A DNA stretch of 64,000 bases. It comes from CAYHIW01 sp964356745 (GTDB lineage Bacteria > Patescibacteriota > Microgenomatia > UBA1406 > GWC2-37-13). The notes below the pieces were generated by a model, which did no database searches, was not told the origin of the DNA, and was given only the letters and a program-made list of their open reading frames with translations. Positions 35,120 to 43,237 of the stretch are shown piece by piece. The stretch is taken from assembly GCA_964356745.1 (NCBI GenBank), contig CAYHIW010000001.1, positions 1 through 64,000 of the forward strand, in the 5' to 3' direction. Positions within the stretch are counted from its first letter, which is position 1; every line of letters begins with the position of its first letter. A program made the position numbers and the translations under genes.

Positions 35120-35130
35120 CAGACGTTGCG

Positions 35131-35757
35131 TTATTGCGAGCTTGGAATCGTCACGCCAGCCGGAAGCTTGAAATCCTTCATCTGATTCTGTACATTTTCC
35201 ATCACGACGCTCATGTCTTGAAACTTAACATTAGTAGGTACTGCAAATAACGAGTCATCAACTATGCCTGTTTTACAGCTATTTTTATATTTTTCGTATG
35301 TTTTGGCGAGTTCGTCAGTGTTGGCTGGCTGCGTTTTTGGATTGTCTACTTCTACTTTTTCTGCCTGATCCTTCATGGCGTTTATATCGATAGAATACAT
35401 TATGCCTGTCTTTTTTACATCACTCCACATATACATTTTAGTGTCTTTTGTTAGCGTGTTTGAATAATCACTCGCACCCAGACCGGTCATCATCATACGT
35501 ACAGCTCCTGCTTTTATGTACATTTTTGTCTCTTGTCCTTTCTCGTTTTTAAATGAACAGGTCATGCTCGCTGTTTTCGAAAGAAGAGCGTCTTTAAAAG
35601 AAGTTAATGGGTTGCTGCTTTCTTCGACTTGTTGGTCGGTGTTTCCGGTTGATTCAGCATTTCCAGAAGGTTTGTTTTGATTCATGAAGTAATATCCACC
35701 ACCAAGCAAACCCAGAACAATTAAAACAAGCACTATGCTCATTACTTTTTTAGACAT
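35131..35757 (-). CDS. Uncharacterised membrane-anchored protein
   Basis: 208 residues from the ATG at 35757 (MSKKVMSIVLV), with TATAGT 8 bases upstream. An N-terminal membrane helix (4-24) is followed by a Ser/Thr/Asn linker and a domain of about 140 residues with Cys in SMTCSFKNEKG and YKNSCKTG. The pattern (a membrane anchor with a beta-rich domain that contains MYIKAGAVRM and MYMWSD) is common in candidate phyla proteins of unknown role. Confidence 0.6.
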   Translation of the reverse strand: MSKKVMSIVLVLIVLGLLGGGYYFMNQNKPSGNAESTGNTDQQVEESSNPLTSFKDALLSKTASMTCSFKNEKGQETKMYIKAGAVRMMMTGLGASDYSNTLTKDTKMYMWSDVKKTGIMYSIDINAMKDQAEKVEVDNPKTQPANTDELAKTYEKYKNSCKTGIVDDSLFAVPTNVKFQDMSVVMENVQNQMKDFKLPAGVTIPSSQ

Positions 35758-35790
35758 ATACGCCAACTATAAAACTCAATTTAAATAATG

Positions 35791-36885
35791 TCAAGGGATA
35801 TTCAACTTGAGGACTTTGTCATCTTCGGGCTGTGGAGTTCCTCTTCCGTCTTGATTGCTTGTCGTGATATACAGAGAACCATCAGGTCCTACAACGACAT
35901 CTCTCACTCTACCGAGCTCTCCTTTAAATAGTTCCTCCACCTTTCTGGGAACACCATTTTCAAGAACAGTCTTATATACTCCCTGTCCTCTAAGTCCTCC
36001 AAAGAACAGCGTATTATTTCGATACGCAATCCCAGCAGGCGCCCAGGTGTCATTTGCTCCAGAGTGCAAAATAGGCGTAATCATTCCTTCTCTCGTCTCA
36101 TCTCCTTGTATTACCGGCCAACCATAGTTTTTTCCTTTTTCGATTCGATTTAACTCATCAAGTCCAGATACAATTCCTGAACGACCATGCTCGGTCGACC
36201 ATAATATTCCGTTTTTATCCCATGTCAATCCTTGTGGATTACGATGTCCGTATGAAAATATTGTAGGAGTACCTCCGTTTTTATCTATTCTCAGAATTTT
36301 ACCTGCGAGTGAGTTTGTATTTTGTGCTTGAGAAGGGTTTTGTGCATCTCCTGTGGTTATATAAAGTAATCCGTCTGGTCCAAACTTAATTCTTCCTCCA
36401 TTATGATTTGATGCTCCTGGAATTGAATCAATAAGTATTTTGCGATCCGTCAGTTGATTATTTTTTAATTGGTATCGAACAACTCTATTTAACGTATCCT
36501 CCTTGTTGTTTGAGTACGTGTAATAAACGTAAATAAAGTGATTCGTATCAAAAGATGGATCCTTCTCAAGTCCCAGAAGCCCTCCCTCTCCTATTTCCTT
36601 AACATCTTCAATAGTAATAGTTGATTCTTTTTGATCGGGAGAAATGATACGGATTGTTCCTTTGCGCTCGGAGATAAGAAGCGTGTTATCGGGTAGAAAT
36701 ACGAGCGACCATGGAGTATCTAGATTTTTAGCAACAACCTCAACTTCCTGTGATTCCGACTCGTCTGTCATTCTGGCTTGACCAGAATCTAATGTTGAGA
36801 TTGGAGTAATTTGTTTTTTAGAAGATAAAAAAAATACCCACACTCCTATACTAAGGATGAATATCAGTAATAAATACTTTTTCAT
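35791..36885 (-). CDS. PQQ-dependent sugar dehydrogenase-like propeller (GSDH family)
   Basis: 364 residues: membrane anchor (2-20), then the glucose/sorbosone dehydrogenase fold with LDTPWSLVFLPDNTLLISER, the key GASNHNGGRIKFGPDG segment, DAQNPSQAQNTNSLAGKILR and SYGHRNPQGL. These are conserved around the PQQ and calcium site of soluble aldose dehydrogenases. No PQQ synthesis genes are visible, so the cofactor may be scavenged or the family may do something else. TATACT lies 6 bases before the ATG. Confidence 0.88.
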   Translation of the reverse strand: MKKYLLLIFILSIGVWVFFLSSKKQITPISTLDSGQARMTDESESQEVEVVAKNLDTPWSLVFLPDNTLLISERKGTIRIISPDQKESTITIEDVKEIGEGGLLGLEKDPSFDTNHFIYVYYTYSNNKEDTLNRVVRYQLKNNQLTDRKILIDSIPGASNHNGGRIKFGPDGLLYITTGDAQNPSQAQNTNSLAGKILRIDKNGGTPTIFSYGHRNPQGLTWDKNGILWSTEHGRSGIVSGLDELNRIEKGKNYGWPVIQGDETREGMITPILHSGANDTWAPAGIAYRNNTLFFGGLRGQGVYKTVLENGVPRKVEELFKGELGRVRDVVVGPDGSLYITTSNQDGRGTPQPEDDKVLKLNIP

Positions 36886-36891
36886 ACGCTT

Positions 36892-36897
36892 AGTATA
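36892..36897 (-). promoter_or_regulatory. -10 box TATACT, 6 bases before the sugar dehydrogenase gene
   Basis: The box at 36897-36892 is followed by six bases and the ATG at 36885, predicting a leaderless mRNA. Confidence 0.5.
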
Positions 36898-36911
36898 GGA
36901 GATTTAGTGAG

Positions 36912-37133
36912 CTATGGTTTAACAGCGTAACGTTGTTTCATTCGCAACTGTGCAGCTTTTCGCTTATCTGCAAGTTTTTTGTTTTCTTTGTTCACGATCT
37001 TTTGGCAGTCTTTATCGGGACAAGCTGATTCAGTTGTCGTAATATAAGAACCAAAAACCTTTTCTTTCCAGATACGAGTAACTACTCGCTCCTTACCACA
37101 GCGTGAGCATAGATTTTTATATTGGTCGTTCAT
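36912..37133 (-). CDS. Small zinc-ribbon protein
   Basis: 73 residues with CSRCGKER near residue 9 and CPDKDCQK near 39, two Cys pairs about 30 residues apart, which would bind one zinc. The C-terminal half is a basic helix (KKLADKRKAAQLRMKQ), suggesting nucleic-acid or ribosome binding. Its ATG overlaps the stop of the RRM gene, so the two are coupled and may share RNA-related work. Confidence 0.6.
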   Translation of the reverse strand: MNDQYKNLCSRCGKERVVTRIWKEKVFGSYITTTESACPDKDCQKIVNKENKKLADKRKAAQLRMKQRYAVKP

Positions 37134-37414
37134 CGTTGTCTTCGGAAGGGTTTTCGGTCTCCTCCTGTTTTTGGTTGAGCTTTGTTGACTACAATGCTTC
37201 TACCTTCAACTTCTTTTCCATCCATTTCAAGTGCTTTTTGCATATCTGCTTCTTGAGCAAATGTTACAAATCCAAATCCTTTTGATCTTCCTGTATCTCG
37301 ATCTGAGATAACGATTGCTTCTGTAATTTCACCATAAACTGAAAATAGTTCACGTAACGAATCTGAAGTAATTGACCACGGCAAACTGCCGACAAATATT
37401 TTTGAGTTATCCAT
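37130..37414 (-). CDS. RRM-type RNA-binding protein
   Basis: 94 residues, a single RNA recognition motif: KIFVGSLPW is RNP-2 and KGFGFVTF is RNP-1, with the aromatic residues that stack on bases. A short basic tail (GGDRKPFRRQR) follows. Such glycine-poor single-RRM proteins act as RNA chaperones, often in cold stress, in cyanobacteria and candidate phyla. It leads the zinc-ribbon gene. Confidence 0.92.
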   Translation of the reverse strand: MDNSKIFVGSLPWSITSDSLRELFSVYGEITEAIVISDRDTGRSKGFGFVTFAQEADMQKALEMDGKEVEGRSIVVNKAQPKTGGDRKPFRRQR

Positions 37415-37522
37415 TATGTAAGTATCACCGCCTTTAGTATTTAATTATGAAGATGTATTCTCTAATCATCTTAACAGATATTAATTCTCTCACATCAGGA
37501 TGACAATTACCACTGCAACTTA

Positions 37523-38467
37523 TTACCAATCCTCTTCAATTAGATCTTTTAGCGTTGTTTCTACCTCTTTTGTTTCTGTATCTCCTAAGCTTGGATACAT
37601 CGACACTACGCCAAAATCTACGGTATGTCCACACATATACATAGCTTTTCTTTCAGAATGGAGTTCTCGTATTGGATCTTGACCATCAACCATAAAGTCA
37701 CTCTGTTGAAGGAAGGGTTTTGAATCGATTTTCCTAAGGGAAATTGTCCAGTTTGAGTCTTTATGAATAATTGCTCTCCCAATCGCATAAACGTAAACTC
37801 CATCGATAATACTTATTCCATGAAAAAACATAAGCGCATCTTGTTCATTGATCCAAATTGGCGGACTCGTGGTACCAATTCTCCAAAATGCCCATTCGAG
37901 ACTATCGGGAAAAACAAGAACGCCTGTTTGCTCCATTTCTCCGTTTTCGCTAACTCGAGTTAACACTGATAAACTATGGTTTGTTGATTCTGGTCTAAAG
38001 AAAAAAGTATCCTCATCAACCGGAGTCATATTTTTACCTGGGCCAAAATCAAATATGGGATCTGTTGGCGGAATATCGGTCGGTTCATCTCGCGAAGGGA
38101 GTCGTGTAACTGCAGGATATGGAACGGGATTACCATTTTCATAAATGACCGCTGTCATCCCAAGCACTACTTCATCGTTAACAACAAGCGCTCTTGGATC
38201 TTCAAGAAGAACTGCTTGTCCATCAGGCCTCCACGCGATATGTTCGTTACCTGTCCCAATATGGAGTTTTACCAAGTTTCCCACATCTGGCTGGTCAAAA
38301 GTTGGAACGGTATCCAGAACCTCTCGTGCCAAAAGTACTGTATCTCCATGTGACGTAGTCCACGCAGCAGCATTGAATCTTGATTTTAGTTGAGGATGTT
38401 GATTTATTTTAAATCTCGGAACCGGACTTTTTCTCACCTCTACTTCTCGCTCCAAAATGGAGGTCAT
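37523..38467 (-). CDS. GH130-like five-bladed propeller (putative mannoside phosphorylase family)
   Basis: 314 residues. Features reminiscent of family GH130 are NAAAWTTSHGDTVLLAREV at the start, VLLEDPRALVVND (the EDPR motif), KNMTPVD, WINEQDALMFFHGI and a late GVVSMYPSLGD with C-terminal acidic helix. GH130 enzymes phosphorolyse beta-mannosides. TATAAT lies four bases before the ATG at 38467. I am fairly, not fully, sure of the family. Confidence 0.6.
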   Translation of the reverse strand: MTSILEREVEVRKSPVPRFKINQHPQLKSRFNAAAWTTSHGDTVLLAREVLDTVPTFDQPDVGNLVKLHIGTGNEHIAWRPDGQAVLLEDPRALVVNDEVVLGMTAVIYENGNPVPYPAVTRLPSRDEPTDIPPTDPIFDFGPGKNMTPVDEDTFFFRPESTNHSLSVLTRVSENGEMEQTGVLVFPDSLEWAFWRIGTTSPPIWINEQDALMFFHGISIIDGVYVYAIGRAIIHKDSNWTISLRKIDSKPFLQQSDFMVDGQDPIRELHSERKAMYMCGHTVDFGVVSMYPSLGDTETKEVETTLKDLIEEDW

Positions 38468-38529
38468 ACTTATTATAGTAGGACGAATTTTCCTATTAGC
38501 AAGCGCAACTTATTGTTAAGAAAATAGCG

Positions 38530-38535
38530 TATAAT
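38530..38535 (+). promoter_or_regulatory. -10 box TATAAT, 8 bases before a small zinc-ribbon gene
   Basis: A perfect box in front of the ATG at 38544 with no Shine-Dalgarno sequence. It is the main support for the short gene that follows. Confidence 0.5.
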
Positions 38536-38543
38536 TACGGTAG

Positions 38544-38729
38544 ATGTCGTCAAAGAAGAAATCACTCATCAAATATCTTTGTCCTTTCTGCAGAATAGAA
38601 ATAACTTCTTCAAAAAAAACAGAGATTTATTATCGAAGTCACTGGATTAATGGATGTAATGATTGCTTTACACTGTCAATAAGTGAGGCAACAGCTCTTA
38701 ACTTTCAACAGAGTGACTGTCAGATGTAA
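38544..38729 (+). CDS. Small Cys-rich protein, probable zinc ribbon
   Basis: 61 residues with CPFC (about 13-16) and GCNDC (about 37-41), spaced like a zinc ribbon, in a basic context. No family name. The consensus -10 box eight bases upstream supports it. The 3' end overlaps the convergent GIY-YIG gene by 32 bases, which is unusual. Confidence 0.5.
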   Translation: MSSKKKSLIKYLCPFCRIEITSSKKTEIYYRSHWINGCNDCFTLSISEATALNFQQSDCQM

Positions 38730-38964
38730 TCAACGCTTCTTTTTGCGCTTTTGTCAACTTTTTAACCTCTCGTTCTCTTTTCATTGCCGCCTGAATATCG
38801 GGATATTGCTCTGAATACACAAGTTGTACTGGTTTTTTGGCTCTGAGATATTTTGCTCCTTTGGACGTTGAAGAATTATGCTCCCTCACTCTTTTTTCCA
38901 AGTTATTGGTCATTCCACAGTAAAGTGAGTTATCTGAACAACGCAGAATGTAACAGTAGTACAT
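38698..38964 (-). CDS. GIY-YIG nuclease domain protein
   Basis: 88 residues, the short UPF0213/YhbQ type: CYILRCSDNSLYCGMT (GIY-YIG core, here CYI and YCG), LEKRVREHN with the catalytic Arg, and AMKREREVKKLTKAQKEALI with the catalytic Glu. These single-domain proteins are probable structure-selective DNA nucleases. It follows the cupin gene by 7 bases on the same strand. Confidence 0.88.
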   Translation of the reverse strand: MYYCYILRCSDNSLYCGMTNNLEKRVREHNSSTSKGAKYLRAKKPVQLVYSEQYPDIQAAMKREREVKKLTKAQKEALITSDSHSVES

Positions 38965-38971
38965 GAATCAA

Positions 38972-39340
38972 TTATGCAGAGTCTTCTCTTTGAAAGCGAG
39001 GGCTGTTGAACGCGATCATTCTCATATTACCTGAATCGAAATAAGGTGTTCCTCGTGGAATAAAAACCAAATCTCCACCCTGTACCGAAACAGTTTCTCC
39101 ATTAACATGAAAGTCTCCTGCGCCTTCAATTACGTAATAGAAAGCGTCACTTGATGAATTAACCGTCTCATCATTTGTATTTCGAAGCGTAACTAAAGCT
39201 GCGCTCATACTAGGAACATCAACTCTATCAAATAGCGATTGTACGGATATTACTCCTCGCTTCTCTGCGGGCACTCGAGATGATCTTATCACTTCGAACG
39301 AAGGTTGTGGCTGTGATGGTTGTGATTGTTCTGCAGACAT
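38972..39340 (-). CDS. Cupin-domain protein
   Basis: 122 residues from the ATG at 39340, chosen because TGA-TATAAT (extended -10) lies 7 bases upstream and an ATG at 39379 lies before it. After a Gln/Ser/Pro-rich start, residues 35-115 form one cupin barrel: YYVIEGAGDFHVNGE and GGDLVFIPRGTPYFDSG. The first motif lacks the usual HxH metal pair, so metal binding is doubtful. Substrate unknown. Confidence 0.75.
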   Translation of the reverse strand: MSAEQSQPSQPQPSFEVIRSSRVPAEKRGVISVQSLFDRVDVPSMSAALVTLRNTNDETVNSSSDAFYYVIEGAGDFHVNGETVSVQGGDLVFIPRGTPYFDSGNMRMIAFNSPRFQREDSA

Positions 39341-39347
39341 GAAGTTA

Positions 39348-39356
39348 ATTATATCA
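39348..39356 (-). promoter_or_regulatory. Extended -10 box of the cupin gene
   Basis: TGA-TATAAT on the minus strand, ending seven bases before the ATG at 39340; leaderless start predicted. Confidence 0.55.
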
Positions 39357-39478
39357 CACAGCCTATCCCCACAACCCAAATCATTTGCCTTGTATACCTA
39401 CGCGGTGTACAATCGGCTGGCTATTTTATAAATTACCAGTAGAGTACGATCGTGTTTTATTAGTTCGGTTGGGGATTT

Positions 39479-39742
39479 TTATTTGTATTTAATTTTCATG
39501 ATGATGATAAGCAGGCTTAGGATAAAAATAACACTATTAACAATGACAATTGGGGTTGCAGATATTAACAATCCATATGACACCCACAATATAGTTCCAA
39601 TTAAAATCAGGGAGAAAGAAAGAAGTGAAACATCTTTAGCGCTTTTGGTTTTATAAATTTGAATTACTTGTGGCAAAAATACCATGGTACCTAGCGCTGT
39701 TGCGGTGTATCCCAAAATATCTGCAATTAACTGTTTACTCAT
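39479..39742 (-). CDS. SemiSWEET-type sugar transporter (PQ-loop)
   Basis: 87 residues with three membrane helices. LGYTATALGTMVFLPQVIQIYKT has the PQ motif of SemiSWEET proteins, and SLLSFSLILIGTILWVSYG is the second helix with the conserved Trp. SemiSWEETs dimerise to move mono- or disaccharides by facilitated diffusion. Its ATG overlaps the end of the upstream gene by 8 bases. In a small genome lacking many biosynthetic genes, sugar uptake is plausible. Confidence 0.9.
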   Translation of the reverse strand: MSKQLIADILGYTATALGTMVFLPQVIQIYKTKSAKDVSLLSFSLILIGTILWVSYGLLISATPIVIVNSVIFILSLLIIIMKIKYK

Positions 39743-40100
39743 TTGATTGTTGAAGTGTAGCTAAAGTTTCTTGGAGTTTGGTTTTTTGATCTTGCGAGAG
39801 CGAATCGTTTATTGAGTCGATGAATTGAATGGTTGTGGTTTTTGATACCTCCTCGAGCTTTTTTTCTATCTGCTCATCGGTAAACTTCGCATTTAAAATA
39901 CCCTGTATTTTGTTTGAGTCATTTGCACTCGTCTGAATTTCTGCAATAACTACGTCTTGTTGATCTTGTGGAAGAGTTTTGATTAATGAAAACATTGTTT
40001 CTAGATAAATATTTCTTAAATATTCAAAGATAAATTTACCCTTATCGTCTTGATAGTCAATCGCGTCAAGAATTTTCTGAAGGAGATCTTTGGGGTTCAT
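39735..40100 (-). CDS. Uncharacterised helical protein
   Basis: 121 residues, predicted all-helical and acidic, with Gln-rich helices (TLPQDQQDVVIAEIQ, LSQDQKTKLQETLATLQQ). No family or active-site motif was recognised. It is joined by short overlaps to both neighbours (4 bases upstream, 8 downstream), so it belongs to a three-gene unit with SemiSWEET. Confidence 0.55.
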   Translation of the reverse strand: MNPKDLLQKILDAIDYQDDKGKFIFEYLRNIYLETMFSLIKTLPQDQQDVVIAEIQTSANDSNKIQGILNAKFTDEQIEKKLEEVSKTTTIQFIDSINDSLSQDQKTKLQETLATLQQSNE

Positions 40101-40336
40101 ACGCGTGTTTGTCTATTATGATCTCTAAGTAGTTTTGTGTATGCGAGAGCTGATGCAATTCCAGTGGCGATTCCAGTAACTCTTGATGGTGTATCACCAA
40201 ATGCAATGAGGGCGCCAGAGGCGATCTCTGTACCTGCAAAAAGCGATCCGGCGATTTTATTGAAATGTCTCGTAACAAAATGGCTTGCTTCTTGAGTGGG
40301 AGTTTTTACCGGCCTTTGTTCGGCTGTTGAATCCAT
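40097..40336 (-). CDS. Small uncharacterised protein with hydrophobic middle
   Basis: 79 residues from the ATG at 40336 (MDSTAEQR), chosen because TATAAT lies 9 bases upstream; longer starts would run into the tRNA-Gln gene. A weakly hydrophobic stretch (about 28-62, with GSLFAGTEIASGALIAFG) could be a membrane hairpin. First gene of the unit leading to SemiSWEET. Confidence 0.5.
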   Translation of the reverse strand: MDSTAEQRPVKTPTQEASHFVTRHFNKIAGSLFAGTEIASGALIAFGDTPSRVTGIATGIASALAYTKLLRDHNRQTRV

Positions 40337-40345
40337 ATAATAATC

Positions 40346-40351
40346 ATTATA
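40346..40351 (-). promoter_or_regulatory. -10 box TATAAT for the SemiSWEET unit
   Basis: Minus strand, nine bases before the ATG at 40336. It lies in the 66-base region shared with the divergent tRNA-Gln gene. Confidence 0.5.
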
Positions 40352-40402
40352 CAAAGCTATAGCCATAAAACAAGCTCCAAATTTGGTAAAATAGGGTAGA
40401 TT

Positions 40403-40476
40403 TGCCCGGTCGTTCAATGGCAGGACAGCAGACTTTGGATCTGCTTATCGAGGTTCGAATCCTCGCTGGGCAGCCA
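40403..40476 (+). tRNA. tRNA-Gln (anticodon TTG), CCA encoded
   Basis: Acceptor TGCCCGG pairs with CTGGGCA; D stem GTTC/GGAC; anticodon stem GCAGA/TCTGC with loop CTTTGGA (anticodon at 40435-40437); T arm CGAGG-TTCGAAT-CCTCG. The discriminator G is followed by a genomic CCA. Confidence 0.95.
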
Positions 40477-40509
40477 AGACGTGAATAAAAGTTTATTTAT
40501 AAAAACAAG

Positions 40510-41367
40510 ATGGCTGATGCGAGCAATTCTCTAATTAACCTTGGCGATATATCGAAACCAGCAACAGTTTTGATTGAAAAAGTCTCTGATGCAGTCGGAG
40601 CTATCTTTCTTCCTCATCAAATTGAACGTATAGCAAAAGCAGAAGCAAAAGCAGATAAAATCAAAGCAGTTTCTCATATAGAGATAACTAAATTGCAGAA
40701 AAGAGCACTAAGAAGACTACTACAAGAAGAGTCGGATAAACAAAAGAATATTGAGAACGTTACTCAGAAAGCATTACCTCTTTTAACTAAGACGTCAAGC
40801 CCAAAGGACATAGAACGAGACTGGCTCGTAAATTTTTTCGACAAAGCAAGAATGATTTCTGACTCAGAAATGCAGGATTTATGGAGCAAGATATTGGCTG
40901 GAGAGGCAAATGTTCCCGGCACTTTTTCTAAAAGAACTATAAATACAATCGCCTCTCTTGATAAAAAAGATGCATCTCTTTTTAATTCTCTTTCTAATTT
41001 CGTATGGGATTTAGGCAAAACAACAGTTCCATTAGTTTTTGACGTTAAAGATAAAATCTATAACAATTATGGAATCAACTTTGAAACACTCAAACATCTC
41101 GATTCAATTGGCTTAATAAACTTCGAGTCTCTTGCCGGGTACACTCTTGGAAGCTTGCCTCAAAGTATAAAAATATTCTATAGAGGGAGATCGCTTAGTA
41201 TAACTTTTGGAAAAAGTGAGAAAAATGAATTGAATGTAGGATCAGTTTTGCTCACGAGCGTTGGAAAAGATCTTGTCAAAATTTGTGATACAAAAAATAT
41301 AAGCGGCTTCATGGAATACACTATTGATAAATGGAAGCAGGACGCCAATATTATTAAGTCCACATAG
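40510..41367 (+). CDS. DUF2806 family protein
   Basis: 285 residues. A Lys/Ala-rich helix (about 40-95) is followed by IERDWLVNFFDKARMISDSEMQ and LWSKILAGEANVPGTFSKRTI, the conserved core of DUF2806/TIGR03899-like proteins, which occur patchily in bacteria and often beside mobile or defence genes. Function unknown. It begins 33 bases after a tRNA gene and looks more AT-rich than its neighbours, which fits transfer but does not prove it. Confidence 0.75.
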   Translation: MADASNSLINLGDISKPATVLIEKVSDAVGAIFLPHQIERIAKAEAKADKIKAVSHIEITKLQKRALRRLLQEESDKQKNIENVTQKALPLLTKTSSPKDIERDWLVNFFDKARMISDSEMQDLWSKILAGEANVPGTFSKRTINTIASLDKKDASLFNSLSNFVWDLGKTTVPLVFDVKDKIYNNYGINFETLKHLDSIGLINFESLAGYTLGSLPQSIKIFYRGRSLSITFGKSEKNELNVGSVLLTSVGKDLVKICDTKNISGFMEYTIDKWKQDANIIKST

Positions 41368-41441
41368 TAATAAAGTTATAAGGATATTCTGGGTCTTGAC
41401 CGATACGTTTAACCAACCCTTCACAACAATCCAAACAGTTT

Positions 41442-41456
41442 CATCCTAATAGGATG
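41442..41456 (+). repeat. Short perfect palindrome CATCCTA-A-TAGGATG
   Basis: A 15-base palindrome between the DUF2806 and DUF2000 genes, followed by GTTGAGTTTTATT. As RNA it would form a 5-bp stem only; it may be a weak terminator or a binding site close to the TATAAT at 41471. Confidence 0.3.
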
Positions 41457-41470
41457 GTTGAGTTTTATTG

Positions 41471-41476
41471 TATAAT
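41471..41476 (+). promoter_or_regulatory. -10 box TATAAT, 9 bases before the DUF2000 gene
   Basis: A perfect box before the ATG at 41486, with no Shine-Dalgarno. An in-frame start at 41468 would precede it. Confidence 0.5.
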
Positions 41477-41485
41477 TCTTTTGTT

Positions 41486-41920
41486 ATGGAAGTTAATCAT
41501 AGAGATCTTACACGTAAATTTGTCGCAGTATTGAATAAAAAGATTCCTTTGGGAAATTTGATGAACGCGTTGGGGCATATGGCAGCTGGTTTATCGGCTG
41601 ATTATCCAAACATTTCTGAAATGAGATTTGATAATTATTTTGACAAAGACGGGGGGACTCATAAAAACATATCCGATAATCCATTCATCATCCTTCAAGC
41701 CGATAATTCCAATAAGATAAGAACGTTACGAAATGCACTAATTGAGAAAGGTATTCATTTTTCTGATTTCACCAATACAATGATTGTTGGTACCTACATT
41801 GAGCAGCACCAAAGAACAAAAGAAACGCCAGAAGCAGAACTAGAATATTACGGAATCTGTTTATTCGGCGAAATCGATCGAGTGAATGAACTTACTAAGA
41901 AATTCTCATTGTGGAGATAA
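41486..41920 (+). CDS. DUF2000 (peptidyl-tRNA hydrolase 2-like fold) protein
   Basis: 144 residues from the ATG at 41486. RKFVAVLNKKIPLGNLMNALGHMAAGL matches the start of DUF2000, a family with the Pth2 fold but without proven hydrolase activity. It continues with FIILQADNSNKIRTLRNALIEKG and ends within the fold. It is convergent with rarA, with 7 bases between. Confidence 0.8.
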   Translation: MEVNHRDLTRKFVAVLNKKIPLGNLMNALGHMAAGLSADYPNISEMRFDNYFDKDGGTHKNISDNPFIILQADNSNKIRTLRNALIEKGIHFSDFTNTMIVGTYIEQHQRTKETPEAELEYYGICLFGEIDRVNELTKKFSLWR

Positions 41921-41927
41921 TGAATTC

Positions 41928-43130
41928 TTATTCTTTGTAGAATTTTTTGTTTTTTAGTTTTTCGGGGAGAAATCCTTTTCCGTCTTTGGGCCCGACATAA
42001 TCTGAAGACCACGTATAGTCCTTGCCATAACTTAATTTCTTCATTAATTTTGTCGGTGCATTACGTAGATGAAGAGGAACCGGCTCGTTGGGAAAATCAT
42101 AAACTGCTGCTTTTGCTGCACCTAACGCATTGGTTGTGGCGCGTGACTTTTTGGCTGTCGCAAGATAGATACAAATATGCGCAAGTATCAGCTGTGCCTC
42201 TGGCATGCCGATTTTATCAACTGCTTCAAATCCAGCGTTAGCCTGGATGAGCGCTCCTCGATCTGCAAGACCAATATCCTCTGATGCGAATATGATCATG
42301 CGACGAGCTATGAACTTTGGATCTTCTCCATTCTCCAACATCCGCGCAAGATAATACAAAGCAGCATCCGGGTCAGACCCTCTCATCGACTTAATAAACG
42401 CAGAAATGATATTGTAATGTTCGTCAGCTTTTTTATCGTACAACCCCGCTGTCCTTGTCTGAAAAATATCTTCAATAATGTTTGTGGTGATCTGTTTTTC
42501 TTTATAATTAACGCTCGCCATCTCAATTGCGTTTAAAAGTACTCTCGCATCTCCTCCAGAAAGCCGTATCAAAAACTGAGCTGTTTTTTTGTCAATCTTT
42601 TTACCGTGCACACCCATTCCTTTTTTCTTATCAGTTAATGCCCTCTTTATAACTTTCAAAAGATCGTCTTCCGAAAGACTTTCTAAAACAAATACTTTAC
42701 ATCGTGATAAAAGCGCGCTGTTTACTTCAAAAGAAGGGTTTTCGGTAGTTGCACCGATTAAGGTAATGAGCCCCGACTCAACATACGGAAGTAAGACATC
42801 CTGCTGAGCTTTGTTCCATCGATGTATCTCGTCTATGAATACAATTGTCTTTTTCTGAAAAAGAGTTTGCTCTTTTGCCTTTCTTACGATTTTCTGAAGA
42901 TCTTCTTTACCAGTAGAAACTGCTGAAAGCATATGAAAGTCTGCCTCTACTTCGTGAGCAATGATTGAAGCGAGAGTTGTCTTACCACTTCCAGGTGGTC
43001 CCCAAAGAATGATTGAAAATAGCGTATCAGACTCGATCATTCTTCGAATGAGCTTCCCCGGTCCGACTAGTTCTTCCTGGCCTACGAATTCTTTAAGTGA
43101 TTGAGGACGCATCTGATATGCAAGATTCAT
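41928..43130 (-). CDS. rarA: Replication-associated recombination protein RarA (MgsA)
   Basis: 400 residues: LAYQMRPQSLKEFVGQEELVGPG start, Walker A GPPGSGKT (about 45-52), Walker B IVFIDEIHRW, sensor 1 GATTENPSF, Arg finger region SRCKVF, then the tetramerisation domain with SMRGSDPDAALYYLARML and ASEDIGLADRGAL. RarA acts at stalled replication forks. TAGAAT lies 6 bases before the ATG (43142-43137). Confidence 0.95.
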   Translation of the reverse strand: MNLAYQMRPQSLKEFVGQEELVGPGKLIRRMIESDTLFSIILWGPPGSGKTTLASIIAHEVEADFHMLSAVSTGKEDLQKIVRKAKEQTLFQKKTIVFIDEIHRWNKAQQDVLLPYVESGLITLIGATTENPSFEVNSALLSRCKVFVLESLSEDDLLKVIKRALTDKKKGMGVHGKKIDKKTAQFLIRLSGGDARVLLNAIEMASVNYKEKQITTNIIEDIFQTRTAGLYDKKADEHYNIISAFIKSMRGSDPDAALYYLARMLENGEDPKFIARRMIIFASEDIGLADRGALIQANAGFEAVDKIGMPEAQLILAHICIYLATAKKSRATTNALGAAKAAVYDFPNEPVPLHLRNAPTKLMKKLSYGKDYTWSSDYVGPKDGKGFLPEKLKNKKFYKE

Positions 43131-43225
43131 GAAATTATTCTAGCATACAAGTCAAAGAAGTTGTGAACGATCGTTCCCAACCAACCGCGATATTACATCA
43201 CCCCGGTGCAACTGGTAGAATTTTG

Positions 43226-43231
43226 TATACT
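43226..43231 (+). promoter_or_regulatory. -10 box TATACT, 6 bases before a small membrane-protein gene
   Basis: TATACT at 43226-43231, then six bases and the ATG at 43238. Its 95-base region is shared with the divergent rarA promoter. Confidence 0.5.
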
Positions 43232-43237
43232 TTCTGC

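Noticed and set aside
37500..38393. Several plus-strand open frames under the GH130-like gene (37500, 37848, 38145)
   Set aside because: They are antisense frames of one conserved minus-strand gene, with no promoter or recognisable protein.
38976..39340. Metal-dependent cupin enzyme
   Set aside because: The usual HxH and Glu ligands of motif 1 are missing, so a specific enzyme name is not justified.
39364..39478. Inverted repeat ATCCCCACAACC / GGTTGGGGAT flanking an AT-rich gap
   Set aside because: The arms are about 95 bases apart and imperfect, with no T-run on the useful strand; not good enough for a terminator or mobile-element end.
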